The position numbers were made by a program, and so were the translations under genes. The notes beneath the pieces are model-generated. The model worked only from the letters and a program-made list of their open reading frames with translations, was not told where the DNA came from and made no database searches. Source: Lysobacterales bacterium (GTDB lineage Bacteria > Pseudomonadota > Gammaproteobacteria > Xanthomonadales > SZUA-5). From it: DNA of 64,000 nt. Shown here in pieces: positions 44,999 through 54,512 of the stretch (positions within the stretch are counted from its first letter, which is position 1; each line of letters begins with the position of its first letter). The stretch lies in the NCBI GenBank assembly GCA_022844165.1, contig JALHMH010000022.1:1-64000 (forward strand). The letters are read 5' to 3'.

Positions 44999-46510
44999 AT
45001 GGACTACCTGCGCGCCATCCTCACTTCTCGCGTTTACGATGTCGCGATCGAATCGCCGTTGACCCACGCGAAGCGCCTGAGCGCACGCATCGGCCATCGC
45101 GTGCTGCTCAAGCGCGAGGACTTGCAACCGGTGTTTTCGTTCAAGTTGCGCGGCGCCTACAACAAAATGGCAGCATTGACGGACGCAGAGCGCAACGCGG
45201 GCGTGCTTGCGGTTTCAGCCGGCAATCATGCGCAAGGTGTTGCGCTGGCGGCACGCGAGCTGAAGTGCGCGGCGACGATTGTCATGCCAGGCACGACGCC
45301 CTCGATCAAAGTCGATGCTGTGCAGGCGCTCGGCGCCACGGTGGTATTGGAAGGCGATAGTTACGATGCCGCGGCGGCGGTCGGCAAAAAAATTGCGGCC
45401 GAACGTGGACTGACGTTCATCCACCCGTTCGACGATCCGCTGATCATCGCGGGACAAGGCACCGTGGGCATGGAGTTGCTACGCCAACATTCGGGTCGAC
45501 TCGATGCGGTGTTCATCCCGGTGGGCGGCGGCGGCCTTGCCGCCGGCATGGCGGCCTACATCAAAGCACTCCGGCCGGAGATTAGAGTCATCGGTGTTGA
45601 GCCGGACGATGCCGCCTGTCTTAAGGCCGCGCTCGACAAGGGCGAGCCAACGACACTCGAGCAAGTGGGATTGTTCGTCGACGGCGTAGCGGTCAAGCGC
45701 GTCGGCGACCATACCTTCGCGGTCTTGAAAGACCACATCGATCAAATGGTGCTGGTCAACACCGACGAGATTTGTGCGGCGATCAAAGACGTCTTCGACG
45801 ACACCCGCGTGATGCTGGAACCGGCCGGCGCGCTGGCGGTGGCGGGCCTGAAACGCTACGCCGAATCGCTGCCGCCCGGTGCGGTCCTGTGCGCTGTCGC
45901 CAGCGGCGCTAACGTCAACTTTGATCGGTTGCGCCATGTCGCCGAGCGCGCCGAGATCGGCGAGTCGTTTGAGGCGGTGTTTGGCGTAACGATCCCAGAG
46001 CAGCCCGGTAGCTTTCTGAACTTCTGCCGCACGCTGGGTCCGCGCAGCATCACCGAGTTCAACTATCGCTATGCGACCAATGGTCCGGCGCAGATCTTTG
46101 TCGGTCTGGCGCTTCGCCGCGGCGCGGCCGAACGCGCTGAGATTGCCGATGCGTTGTCGGGGGCCGGCTACGGCGCGCACGATTACACCGACAACGAACT
46201 GGCGAAACTGCACGTGCGCCATCTGGTCGGCGGCCGCGCGCCGGTGCAAGGCGTGGAGCGCGTGTACCGTTTCGAATTCCCCGAGCGTCCCGGGGCGCTG
46301 CTGCGTTTCCTGGAAACGCTCGGCACACATTGGAACATCACGCTATTCCATTACCGCAGTCACGGCGCTGCATATGGCCGCGTGTTCGCTGGCATCGAGA
46401 TGCGTTCGCCGGAGGAACGATCTGCGTTGGAAGCAGACCTGCGCGCGATCGGCTACGATGCTTTCGATGAGACGGATAATCCGGTGGTAGAGCAGTTCTT
46501 GCGGGGATGA
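44999..46510 (+). CDS. ilvA: Threonine ammonia-lyase, biosynthetic
   Basis: The 503-aa PLP enzyme deaminates threonine to 2-oxobutyrate, the entry to isoleucine synthesis. The PLP lysine is in LQPVFSFKLRGAYNKMAAL, and the glycine loop is VGGGGLAAGMAAYIKAL. Two C-terminal ACT-like regulatory subdomains start near residues 325 and 415 (IPEQPGSFLNFCRTLGPRSI; FPERPGALLRFLETLGTHWN). The long, two-ACT form is typical of the isoleucine-inhibited biosynthetic enzyme. The start ATG 44999 is 167 bases from the divergent symporter start. No other ilv gene is nearby. Confidence 0.96.
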   Translation: MDYLRAILTSRVYDVAIESPLTHAKRLSARIGHRVLLKREDLQPVFSFKLRGAYNKMAALTDAERNAGVLAVSAGNHAQGVALAARELKCAATIVMPGTTPSIKVDAVQALGATVVLEGDSYDAAAAVGKKIAAERGLTFIHPFDDPLIIAGQGTVGMELLRQHSGRLDAVFIPVGGGGLAAGMAAYIKALRPEIRVIGVEPDDAACLKAALDKGEPTTLEQVGLFVDGVAVKRVGDHTFAVLKDHIDQMVLVNTDEICAAIKDVFDDTRVMLEPAGALAVAGLKRYAESLPPGAVLCAVASGANVNFDRLRHVAERAEIGESFEAVFGVTIPEQPGSFLNFCRTLGPRSITEFNYRYATNGPAQIFVGLALRRGAAERAEIADALSGAGYGAHDYTDNELAKLHVRHLVGGRAPVQGVERVYRFEFPERPGALLRFLETLGTHWNITLFHYRSHGAAYGRVFAGIEMRSPEERSALEADLRAIGYDAFDETDNPVVEQFLRG

Positions 46511-46592
46511 GTGTGAGTCCACGCAAAACGATCGACTTCGTTTCGGACCGGACGGCATCTCGGCGGACGCTTGATAGGACTGGGTGAGATTG

Positions 46593-47759
46593 ATGTCTGA
46601 AACCGCAACTTCCATCCACATTGCCGGTGCCGGGCTGGTCGGCCTGTCGCTGGCGCTGGCACTCAAGTCTCGCGGTATCGCGGTTACGCTCTCCGAGCGC
46701 GGCCCAGACCCGGCAACAACAAACGGACCCGATGAGCGCCATCTGGCCCTCGCCGAACGCAGTGCTCAATTTCTGGCGAGCCTGGGTCTTAAGCGCTTCT
46801 TCGAGGAGCACGGCGAAGTAATCGCTCGCATCCACGTCAGCAGCGCAGGCGAATTTGGCGTCACGCGGCTGGTCGCCCATGATCAGGGGCTCAAGCGCTT
46901 CGGCGTGGTGGTGCCGGCGCGTAAGCTGCTGCTCGCGTTGCGCGATGCGGCAGCGCAACCCGGCATTGAACTGCGCTTCGGCGATGGCGTGACGAGCGCC
47001 GAAGACAGTGAAACAGACATCGCCGCGACGACAGCGACCGGCTCGCGCATTCACTCGCGTTTGCTGGTCATCGCCGACGGCGCGGAATCGAGCTTGCGCT
47101 CGGCAAGCGGCATTGACGCTGAGGTTTTCGATTATGAGCAAGATGCCGTCGTTGCTGCGATCGATACCGAGCGGGCAGCCAACGGTGAAGCCTTCGAACG
47201 ACTGCTGCGAAACGGCCTCGTCGCCTTGTTGCCCCAGCGCGGAACGCGCGCGGGCGTGGTGTTTGTTCAGCCCCGCGAGCGCGCGTCCGAGTTGATGGCT
47301 CTGGGCGATGACGACTATCTCTCCGAGCTGCAAACGACATTCGGTTACCGCCTTGGGCGCCTGCGGCGCATCGGGCCGCGCGTGCGCTGGCCGCTGCGCC
47401 GAGTGATGGCACAGGCGCTGATCGCTCCGCGGCGCGTCGTCATCGGCAACGCCGCTCAGTCGGTCCACCCGATCGGCGCGCAGGGACTCAATCTCGGTCT
47501 ACGCGATGTGGCCGATCTGGTCGACTCGCTGGGCCACGATCCAGGCGATGCCGATGCGTTGGCGCGCTACGCGCTGCAACGGATGCCCGACCGACTCGGG
47601 GTCTGTCGTCAAACGCATCTGCTCGCGCTGGGAACCCAACTGCGCTCCCCGCTGGCGGCATTGGCGCGAAGTGCGGCATTGGCTGCAGCGGATCGGTTGC
47701 TGCCACTTCGAGATCACTTGACACTGCGCGGCATGGGCTGGGGTGGAGCAGCCGTATGA
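46593..47759 (+). CDS. ubiH: UbiH-type FAD-dependent ubiquinone hydroxylase
   Basis: The 388-aa aromatic-ring hydroxylase has an N-terminal FAD site IHIAGAGLVGLSLALALKSR, RHLALAERSAQFLASLGL and a late FAD motif IGNAAQSVHPIGAQGLNLGL. The usual GDAAH is GNAAQ here, a pattern common in UbiH rather than UbiI/F. It would hydroxylate a ring carbon in ubiquinone synthesis. ATG 46593 was chosen over GTG 46584. The stop overlaps the start of the second hydroxylase by 4 bases, the usual visB-visC arrangement. Confidence 0.9.
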   Translation: MSETATSIHIAGAGLVGLSLALALKSRGIAVTLSERGPDPATTNGPDERHLALAERSAQFLASLGLKRFFEEHGEVIARIHVSSAGEFGVTRLVAHDQGLKRFGVVVPARKLLLALRDAAAQPGIELRFGDGVTSAEDSETDIAATTATGSRIHSRLLVIADGAESSLRSASGIDAEVFDYEQDAVVAAIDTERAANGEAFERLLRNGLVALLPQRGTRAGVVFVQPRERASELMALGDDDYLSELQTTFGYRLGRLRRIGPRVRWPLRRVMAQALIAPRRVVIGNAAQSVHPIGAQGLNLGLRDVADLVDSLGHDPGDADALARYALQRMPDRLGVCRQTHLLALGTQLRSPLAALARSAALAAADRLLPLRDHLTLRGMGWGGAAV

Positions 47760-48919
47760 GCAAACGGATCAAGACCGATGTGCTGGTCGTTGGCGCCGGC
47801 ATGGTGGGCTCGGCGCTGGCGCTCGGTCTGGTGCAGCGTGGCCTTGATGTTCGCATCGTCGATCAGCGTTGGCCGCCGCTGCCGGAGGGCGAATTCGACT
47901 TGCGCGTTGTGGCGCTCTCGGGGCAGTCGATCGCCCTGCTCGACCGGCTCGGAGTCTGGTCGCAGATCGCGGCTTCGCGCACCGCAGCGTATCGCCGCAT
48001 GCACGTCATCGATGGCACGAGCGAGGCGTTTATCGAGTTCGACGCGCGCGAGTACGGCTGGCCGCAGCTCGGGGTCATCGTCGAAAACCAACGCATCGCG
48101 GCGCTGCTCGCTGAGCGCCTCGGCGTGCAACGGCTCGACGACGGCCTGAGCGAGATCGATGGCACGCGCTGCACGCTTGCCAGCGGCGACCGCGTCGACG
48201 CGCAACTGGTGATCGCGGCGGATGGCGCCGCATCGCCGCTGCGCGAACGCCTGCTGATCGATAGCGATGGGCGCAGTTACGCGCAATCCGCCCTGGTCGC
48301 GCATGTGCGCTGCGAACGCCCGCGAAGCGGCCTCGCCTGGCAACGCTTCCTGGACGGCGGCCCGCTGGCTCTGTTGCCATTGCCCGACGGGCGGGCATCG
48401 ATGGTGTGGAGTGTTCCGATCGAGCGTGCGACTCGACTGATGGCGGCAACCGGCACAGAGGTCGAGCGCGCGCTCGCGACCGCCAGCGGTCGCCAGTTCG
48501 GCGCCATCGCGCTGACCACACCCTTGGCCCAATTTCCGCTGCGCTGGCATGTGGCACGAACATTCGCGACCGAAAACGTGGTGTTGGTCGGCGATGCCGC
48601 CCATACCGTGCACCCACTTGCCGGCCAGGGCGTGAATCTGGGCTTTGCCGATGTCGACTGCTTGTTGGCATATGCCGATCGTGCCCTGAAAACCGGTCGG
48701 CGCATGCCGTCGCCCGGTGAGTTGCTTCGCTACAGTCGCGAACGGCGCAGTGAGACAATGCTCGCCGCACGCGCCTTCGATGCTCTGAATGGGTTGTATG
48801 CAGCCGGTGGACCCTGGGTTGCGCTGCGCAGTGCCGGCCTGTCGGCGGTCAATCGTATTGCGCCGCTCAAGCGCAAGTTTGCACAAATCGCAGCAGGGGT
48901 TCGATCCGCAGCCAGCTGA
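47756..48919 (+). CDS. UbiI/UbiF-type FAD-dependent ubiquinone hydroxylase
   Basis: This 387-aa relative of the preceding protein has TDVLVVGAGMVGSALALGLV, DLRVVALSGQSIALLDRLGV, the DG motif VIAADGAASPLRE and VLVGDAAHTVHPLAGQGVNL with the intact GDAAH. It probably hydroxylates another ring position of the quinone precursor. UbiI, UbiF and UbiL cannot be told apart here by eye, so no symbol is given. It starts within the ubiH stop (ATGA). Its stop is 11 bases from that of the convergent Sel1 gene. Confidence 0.9.
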   Translation: MSKRIKTDVLVVGAGMVGSALALGLVQRGLDVRIVDQRWPPLPEGEFDLRVVALSGQSIALLDRLGVWSQIAASRTAAYRRMHVIDGTSEAFIEFDAREYGWPQLGVIVENQRIAALLAERLGVQRLDDGLSEIDGTRCTLASGDRVDAQLVIAADGAASPLRERLLIDSDGRSYAQSALVAHVRCERPRSGLAWQRFLDGGPLALLPLPDGRASMVWSVPIERATRLMAATGTEVERALATASGRQFGAIALTTPLAQFPLRWHVARTFATENVVLVGDAAHTVHPLAGQGVNLGFADVDCLLAYADRALKTGRRMPSPGELLRYSRERRSETMLAARAFDALNGLYAAGGPWVALRSAGLSAVNRIAPLKRKFAQIAAGVRSAAS

Positions 48920-48930
48920 AGCAGCGACCG

Positions 48931-51099
48931 TCAATCCTCAGTCCACACTTGACCTTTCAGGTAAAGCGCCAGGCGCCGCTCGAATGCCGAACGCTGGGCG
49001 TCGGTTATGTCTTCGTTGCCTGGTGTGCCGGCAATCGCCGCCCGCTGAGTTTCGATCGCTTGATCGAATAATCCCGATGCGGCCAAACATGCGGCCAGTG
49101 TGTCCTGGTGGTTTGGGCTCGGCGCTTTGCCGAGCACATCGGAGATGCGTCGGGTGCCGGCTTGCAAATCGCGCACCGCAGGATCGGTGCTGCTGCATTG
49201 CACCCACGCCAGCGAATTGGCCGCTGGCCGCCAGCCAGCGTCTGCCGCCTGTTGCCACCAGCGCAATGCAGCCTGGCGATCCCTGGGCCCGCCGCGGCCA
49301 GCGTAAAGCAGGCGTGCCAGATAGTCGCGCGCTGCGGCGTGTCCGGCCTCAGCAGCTCGCAGGTAATAGGAGCGCGCCAGCGAGAGGTCGATGGTTTGTC
49401 CCGCGTGGCCAAATTGTGCTATCTGGCCCAGGCGAAAACTCGCTGTGGTCTGCCCCTCTTCGTCGAGCTTACGCATCAACGTCATGCCGCGATCGATATC
49501 GGTTTGGCTTCCGCCCTGAACCAGCACGCTCGCCAGGCGCAGTCGTGCACCGAGCATTCCTCCGCCAGCCAATTCCTCGATGATCGACTTGCCGTCGTCC
49601 GCATCGCCGCGCAGCCCCGCGTGACCATCGAGATACAACTCGCCGAGCGCTAGCGCGGCCGCCTGATTGCCACGCGCCGACGCGCTCAGCAACCAGCCCT
49701 CAGCTTCGACCAGGTCGATCTTCTGGCCTAATTCGCCCTTTAAAAAAGCACGCCCCAGGCGTCGCATCGCGCCAGCATTGCCGGCATCCGCTGCGCGCAG
49801 AAAGTAGCGATAGGCACGCTCAGGATCGGGCGGCACTTGATTCGAACCGACTTCGGCAACCAGGGCCATCAACGCCAAACCTGCAGGATCTCCTGCCTCA
49901 GAAGCAAGTTGCATCCAGCGCCGCGCCGTCGCCGCATCTTTGCCGCGCCACGCTGCAAGTGCCAGCTGCGCCGACGCGGCGGCAGATCCAGCTTTGGCCG
50001 CGCGCTCCAGCCAGTATCGCAGCCGGTTCGGGGCGACGACTTGCGCTTGCAGAAACGCCGCATCGGGCGAGCCGGCGCGCGCGGCGCGCTCGAGCCGTTG
50101 CCTGGCCAGCGGCGTGCGCCCATCCTGGCCAAGGCTAAAAGCCAGTTGTGCATAGGCAAAATCGGCTTGCGCTTTGCCCAGGCGTTTCGCCGCGTGATCG
50201 ACATGCCGCGCAGCCGCGCGTGATTGACCGTCGCGATCCTGCGCCAGCGCCAGCACCAGATGCGCCTCCGACAGCCCACGTTCGGCCAGCGGCTCGATCA
50301 ATGCGCGAGCCGACTTCAAGCATGCGCTGTCGTCAGCCACCAGACAGAGTGGCAACAATTCGAAGGCTGCGGGTAGATGTCCATCTAAGGCCAGCCGTTC
50401 GATGGCGACGCTGGCGTCGTCGAGCTCGATCTTTCCCGAACCCAATCGATCACTGATGTCTGCCAGTTCCGCTGCGGCATTGCGCGCGTTGTTCGCACCC
50501 CGCAAGAACTGCGCAGTGAGCGCATCCAGATAGGCCGGAAATCGCGCGTCGCGCTGGTCACGATCAAGTCGCTGCCAAACGCGCATAAAGTCGAAATAGA
50601 GCTGCCGTTCGACGCCATCGTGATCCAGGAATATCGCCACAAAGGGCAAACTGCCACCTGCGGCGCCGACTTTGTACCGCCCATACAAGGGCGTCCACCC
50701 GGCGCCCTCAACGAGTGCCGCCGCGTCGGATTCGGTGACGACCTCAATCGGCTTTAGCGCCGACCGCCCGCGCCCGTCGCGTAGCAAAAACTCGCGCTGC
50801 GCTTGCAGCAGTGCCATGGCCTGAGCGCGCGCCGTATCACCTGCAGCGCAACCCGCCATGGCCAACTGCAACGCCGGACTGAACGGCAGAGAATCGCGCG
50901 CCCGGCGCAGGCCCGCACCGTGCTGTGCACAGGCAGCATCGCGATCGCCGCCTGCCGCAAGCGCATCCAGGATCCGGTACTGCGCCAGCACGCCCGGCAA
51001 CTCAGCGCTGACCAGAAACTGACCCCAACGCTCAGCCCAAGGATCGGCGTACGCAGGCCTCGCCAGCAACGCGCAGCCAAACGCCAGCCACCGGATCAC
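48931..51099 (-). CDS. Secreted Sel1-like repeat protein
   Basis: This 722-aa protein has a signal peptide (VIRWLAFGCALLARPAYADP) and Sel1/TPR-like helical repeats in its C-terminal half. Clear units are AYRYFLRAADAGNAGAMRRL, AEGWLLSASARGNQAAALAL, ARSYYLRAAEAGHAAARDYL and ALRWWQQAADAGWRPAANSL. Sel1 repeats mediate protein-protein contacts. The N-terminal 300 residues match no family I recognise. The GTG at 51099 overlaps the S9 peptidase stop (GTGA), so the two are probably co-translated. A periplasmic adaptor working with that peptidase is possible but unproven. Confidence 0.8.
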   Translation of the reverse strand: MIRWLAFGCALLARPAYADPWAERWGQFLVSAELPGVLAQYRILDALAAGGDRDAACAQHGAGLRRARDSLPFSPALQLAMAGCAAGDTARAQAMALLQAQREFLLRDGRGRSALKPIEVVTESDAAALVEGAGWTPLYGRYKVGAAGGSLPFVAIFLDHDGVERQLYFDFMRVWQRLDRDQRDARFPAYLDALTAQFLRGANNARNAAAELADISDRLGSGKIELDDASVAIERLALDGHLPAAFELLPLCLVADDSACLKSARALIEPLAERGLSEAHLVLALAQDRDGQSRAAARHVDHAAKRLGKAQADFAYAQLAFSLGQDGRTPLARQRLERAARAGSPDAAFLQAQVVAPNRLRYWLERAAKAGSAAASAQLALAAWRGKDAATARRWMQLASEAGDPAGLALMALVAEVGSNQVPPDPERAYRYFLRAADAGNAGAMRRLGRAFLKGELGQKIDLVEAEGWLLSASARGNQAAALALGELYLDGHAGLRGDADDGKSIIEELAGGGMLGARLRLASVLVQGGSQTDIDRGMTLMRKLDEEGQTTASFRLGQIAQFGHAGQTIDLSLARSYYLRAAEAGHAAARDYLARLLYAGRGGPRDRQAALRWWQQAADAGWRPAANSLAWVQCSSTDPAVRDLQAGTRRISDVLGKAPSPNHQDTLAACLAASGLFDQAIETQRAAIAGTPGNEDITDAQRSAFERRLALYLKGQVWTED

Positions 51100-53138
51100 G
51101 GTGCTTTTTTCTCCGCGGTATGGCGCAATAACCACGCCTCTACGGTGCGATGCCACTGCACCGAGTTATGCGGCTTCAAGATCCAGTGATTTTCATCCGG
51201 GAACCACAAAAACTGGCTGTCGATGCCGCGACGTTGCAAAGCCGTAAATGCCGCAATACCCTGCTCAAACGGAACACGGAAATCGAGCATGCCGTGTGTC
51301 ACCAACATCGGCGTGCGCCAGTCTTTGACCAGATTGACCGGATTCTGCTTCTCGAAATCGCCTGGGCGATCGAACGCCGTGCCTTCGAATTCCCACTCAT
51401 CGAACCACAGCTCTTCGGTGCTATAGCTCATGAAACGGTTGTCGAGAATGCCGGCATGATTGACGATGCACTGGAACCCATCGTTCCAGGCGCCAGCAAT
51501 CCAGTTCATCATGTAACCGCCGTAACTCGCGCCGAGCGCGCACGCCCGCGAACCATCGAGAAAACTGTATTTCGACAGTGCCGCGGCCATGCCTTTTTTC
51601 AGATCGTCCAGCGGCTTGCCGCCCCAGTCGCCGCGGATCGAGTCAGTGAATGCCTGCCCGTAGCCCGTGGAGCCATGGAAATCGACGAACACCGCTGCGA
51701 AACCCTTGCCCGCATAAGTCTGCGGGTTCCATCGATAGTGGAAGGAATTGCCCATGCTGCCCTGCGGTCCGCCGTGAACGACGAATGCGATCGGGTACTT
51801 CTTGGCTGGATCGAAATCGACCGGTTTGACCACCCACGCGTACACCGTTTCTCCGTTCCAACCGGAAAACGAGAACTGCTCGAAAGCACCGAATTTAAGC
51901 TGCGCCAGAACGTCGCGGTTGACGTTCGTCAGTTGTGTGGTTGCACCACCCTTCAAAGCGAGCGAATGGATGTCTGCTGGCGAATCCAGATCGTCGAGCA
52001 CCACATAGATGCGATCTTTGCCCACCGCGAAGCCACTCACCGCACCGGACTCGGTCAAGCGCGTGGTTTTGCCACTCTTGACGTCGATGGCGAAGAGTCG
52101 CCGCTGACCGAGATCGTCGGCATAGCTGTAAATCGTGCGACCGTCGTTCGATAACGTCAGTCCGTCGGGCGATCGATCCCAAGCCGGCGCGACTTCGCGT
52201 GTGGCGCCGGTGGCGAGCACACGCTCCATGATGCGATTGCGGTCGGCCTCATACCCAGCGCGCGCCATCGAACGCCAATACAAGCGCTTACCATCCGCCG
52301 AATACACTGGGGTGTTGTCGTAGCCAGGGAATTCGGCCGTCAGGTTCTTCGGCTCGCCACCCGACAGCGAGACGTTGTACAAATCGGTATTGGTCGACCA
52401 CGGCTCACTCTTGCCGGCGATGCGCAGCGTGAACGTAATACTGGCGCTGTCTGGCGTGAAAGCGACCTCACCCAGATCGCCGAACGGTTTCGTCGGCGCG
52501 TCGCCATCCAGACCCTTGCTCACCCAGCGCGGATTCGCCGCGCCCTCGTCCGTGACATCGAACACAAACAGTTGCGAGCGCGTACCAGTTTTCCAGGTGT
52601 CCCAGTGCCGAATGAACAGCTTGTCGTGCAGCGTGCCGGTGTGTTTCTCTTCCGTGTCCGCCGCAGCTTTCTGCTTCGTGCAATCGAAGTCCGCGCCGCA
52701 TTCTGGATACACATCGAGCGCTACCGCCAGCTTCTTGCCATCCGGCGACAGCAAGAAACCGCCTACGTCGAGTGGCAAAGAGGTGATCGGCTGCGCTTCC
52801 CCGGGGCCATTGAATGCCCACACCTGCATCGATCCCGATCGCGAAGACAAGAAGTACAGCGCACCGCCCGCATAGCGCGGATGCATCGAACTCGATCCGG
52901 TTTGCGTCAAGCGCCGCGGCACGGCGCCAGCCTTCAGGTCCAACTCGAAAATGCCCTGCGTAGCCTTGTTCGCGTCGTAGTCCGTTTCACGCAGGACAAA
53001 CGCGAGCGCTTTGCCATCTGGTTTGAGCTGTGCATCCGATACGCGCTTGAGGCGCACCAGATCGTCGACATCGAAGGCCTTCTGCGAAGCGGCCAAGGCC
53101 GGCAACGCGAACAGCAGAGACAGGGCAAGTAGACGCAT
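51096..53138 (-). CDS. S9 family prolyl oligopeptidase-type serine peptidase
   Basis: This 680-aa exported peptidase has a signal peptide (MRLLALSLLFALPALAASQ). An N-terminal beta-propeller covers about residues 20-410. The C-terminal alpha/beta-hydrolase domain has the nucleophile in GASYGGYMMNW (about residue 538), the acid in MLDFRVPFEQG and the His in PDENHWIL. It resembles bacterial dipeptidyl-peptidase/acylaminoacyl-peptidase types, which act on short peptides in the periplasm. VVHGGPQGS supplies the oxyanion region. It is followed by the coupled Sel1 gene. The 135 bases upstream hold no gene. Confidence 0.92.
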   Translation of the reverse strand: MRLLALSLLFALPALAASQKAFDVDDLVRLKRVSDAQLKPDGKALAFVLRETDYDANKATQGIFELDLKAGAVPRRLTQTGSSSMHPRYAGGALYFLSSRSGSMQVWAFNGPGEAQPITSLPLDVGGFLLSPDGKKLAVALDVYPECGADFDCTKQKAAADTEEKHTGTLHDKLFIRHWDTWKTGTRSQLFVFDVTDEGAANPRWVSKGLDGDAPTKPFGDLGEVAFTPDSASITFTLRIAGKSEPWSTNTDLYNVSLSGGEPKNLTAEFPGYDNTPVYSADGKRLYWRSMARAGYEADRNRIMERVLATGATREVAPAWDRSPDGLTLSNDGRTIYSYADDLGQRRLFAIDVKSGKTTRLTESGAVSGFAVGKDRIYVVLDDLDSPADIHSLALKGGATTQLTNVNRDVLAQLKFGAFEQFSFSGWNGETVYAWVVKPVDFDPAKKYPIAFVVHGGPQGSMGNSFHYRWNPQTYAGKGFAAVFVDFHGSTGYGQAFTDSIRGDWGGKPLDDLKKGMAAALSKYSFLDGSRACALGASYGGYMMNWIAGAWNDGFQCIVNHAGILDNRFMSYSTEELWFDEWEFEGTAFDRPGDFEKQNPVNLVKDWRTPMLVTHGMLDFRVPFEQGIAAFTALQRRGIDSQFLWFPDENHWILKPHNSVQWHRTVEAWLLRHTAEKKAP

Positions 53139-53273
53139 GGCAGACCCGTAGTCATAAGAGGGGTACTAAGTCTGCCATGTCCCGATTCGCGAACGGGAAT
53201 GGATCCGCTCATTCACGGTGACGAGTTCACGCTTTGCTGCGCGAGCTTCGAACGCGTGAGACCTTTGTCGGCC

Positions 53274-53552
53274 TCACACGTCCGGGCACTGGTGTTTGTC
53301 TCTTAGGTTTGCGTAGCAGAAGTCGCAGACCACGGCAAAGTTATTGAACTGCCGAAACCGCTCTGTCATGTCGCCTTCGGCGAGAAAAAGAGATTCGCAA
53401 GCATCGCACCAGGCCTGAAGATTCTCCGGGTCTGAGCTGTTTTCCACGAACCCCACCCTCCCATCCCTAGACTGAATCAAGTGGCAACAAACGACGGCCG
53501 CTACGCGGGTTCCGTGCGTGCCGCAGCGGATTGTGGAAGGCGCGCTGCTCAA
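53274..53552 (-). CDS. Small cysteine-rich protein, probable metal-binding
   Basis: The 92-aa product has paired cysteines and histidines: CGTHG, AVVCCHLIQ, AWCDACESLF and VVCDFCYANLR. The CxxC pairs and GFVENSSDPENLQAWCDACE suggest a small zinc-ribbon-like fold seen in uncharacterised bacterial proteins. No function can be named. It lies 18 bases beyond the hflC stop on the same strand and could be read through from hflKC. The start at 53552 is not certain; later in-frame starts are few. Confidence 0.65.
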   Translation of the reverse strand: MSSAPSTIRCGTHGTRVAAVVCCHLIQSRDGRVGFVENSSDPENLQAWCDACESLFLAEGDMTERFRQFNNFAVVCDFCYANLRDKHQCPDV

Positions 53553-53570
53553 CGATCTGCCTCGCCGCTC

Positions 53571-54512
53571 TCAGCGTCGCCGTGTCGACTGCAAATAGCG
53601 ATAGAACTCCGAGTCGGCATCCAGCATCAGCGTGGTATTCGGCCCCATCGCGCTGTAGCTCTCCAGCGTGCGCATGAAGGCGTAGAACTCCGGATCTGCG
53701 CCATATGCCTGGCCGTAGATCTGGGTTGCTTCCGCGTCCGCTTTGCCGCGAATTTCGGCGGCCTGGCGTTCGGCTTCCGAGCGGATTTCGCGCAACTCGC
53801 GCTGCATTTCGCCCAAAATCTCCTGGCTGCGCCCCTGGCCTTCGGAGCGGAAGCGTTCGGCAATCGACTGACGTTCGCTGACCATGCGATTCTCAACCTG
53901 AGCGCGCACGCTATCGATATAGTTGATGCGCTTGAGGCGCACGTCTACCAGTTCGATGCCCAGCTCTGGCGTCTGTTTGGCCGCTGCGACACGAATCTCC
54001 TGCTCCAACCGCTCACGACCCTTCTTCGGTTTGTCCAGATCGACCTCGCCAACTGGCACACCTTCTTCGGCGATCACTTTGGCGTCGACGCTCCAATCGG
54101 CCGAGCGCACGATCTCCTCCAGATCGGTCCCGGAAATGATGTCGCGCACGACGGAGTCGATAATGTCGTCCAGCCGAGTACGCGCACCCTGTTCGTCACG
54201 CACCGACTGCATGAATTTGAGCGGATCGGCGATGCGCCAACGCGCTGTGGCATCAACCAATATGAACTCGCGTCCCAACGTAGGCACCTGGCTGACATCA
54301 CCGTCCCACGGCAGAATGCGCTTATCGAAGCGTCGCACATCCTGTACAAACGGCAACTTGAAATGCAGCCCCGGCTCGGTAATGACGTCACCCACCGGCT
54401 CACCAAACTGCACCTTGATACCCTGCTCAGATTGATCGATGACAAAAGTGGCCGGTCTCAGGGCAACAAACGCGATCAGGGCAATCACGACGATAGCGAT
54501 CAGACGATTCAT
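53571..54512 (-). CDS. hflC: HflC, FtsH-modulating membrane protein
   Basis: The 313-aa SPFH/prohibitin-type protein has one N-terminal membrane helix (LIAIVVIALIAFVALRPATF). An SPFH domain follows (VIDQSEQGIKVQFGEPVGDV, LHFKLPFVQDVRRFDKR, WRIADPLKFM) and then an Ala/Glu-rich coiled coil (EILGEMQRELREIRSEAERQ). It forms the HflKC cage around the FtsH protease. The start overlaps the hflK stop by 4 bases. The protein ends in LQSTRRR, normal for the family. Confidence 0.95.
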   Translation of the reverse strand: MNRLIAIVVIALIAFVALRPATFVIDQSEQGIKVQFGEPVGDVITEPGLHFKLPFVQDVRRFDKRILPWDGDVSQVPTLGREFILVDATARWRIADPLKFMQSVRDEQGARTRLDDIIDSVVRDIISGTDLEEIVRSADWSVDAKVIAEEGVPVGEVDLDKPKKGRERLEQEIRVAAAKQTPELGIELVDVRLKRINYIDSVRAQVENRMVSERQSIAERFRSEGQGRSQEILGEMQRELREIRSEAERQAAEIRGKADAEATQIYGQAYGADPEFYAFMRTLESYSAMGPNTTLMLDADSEFYRYLQSTRRR

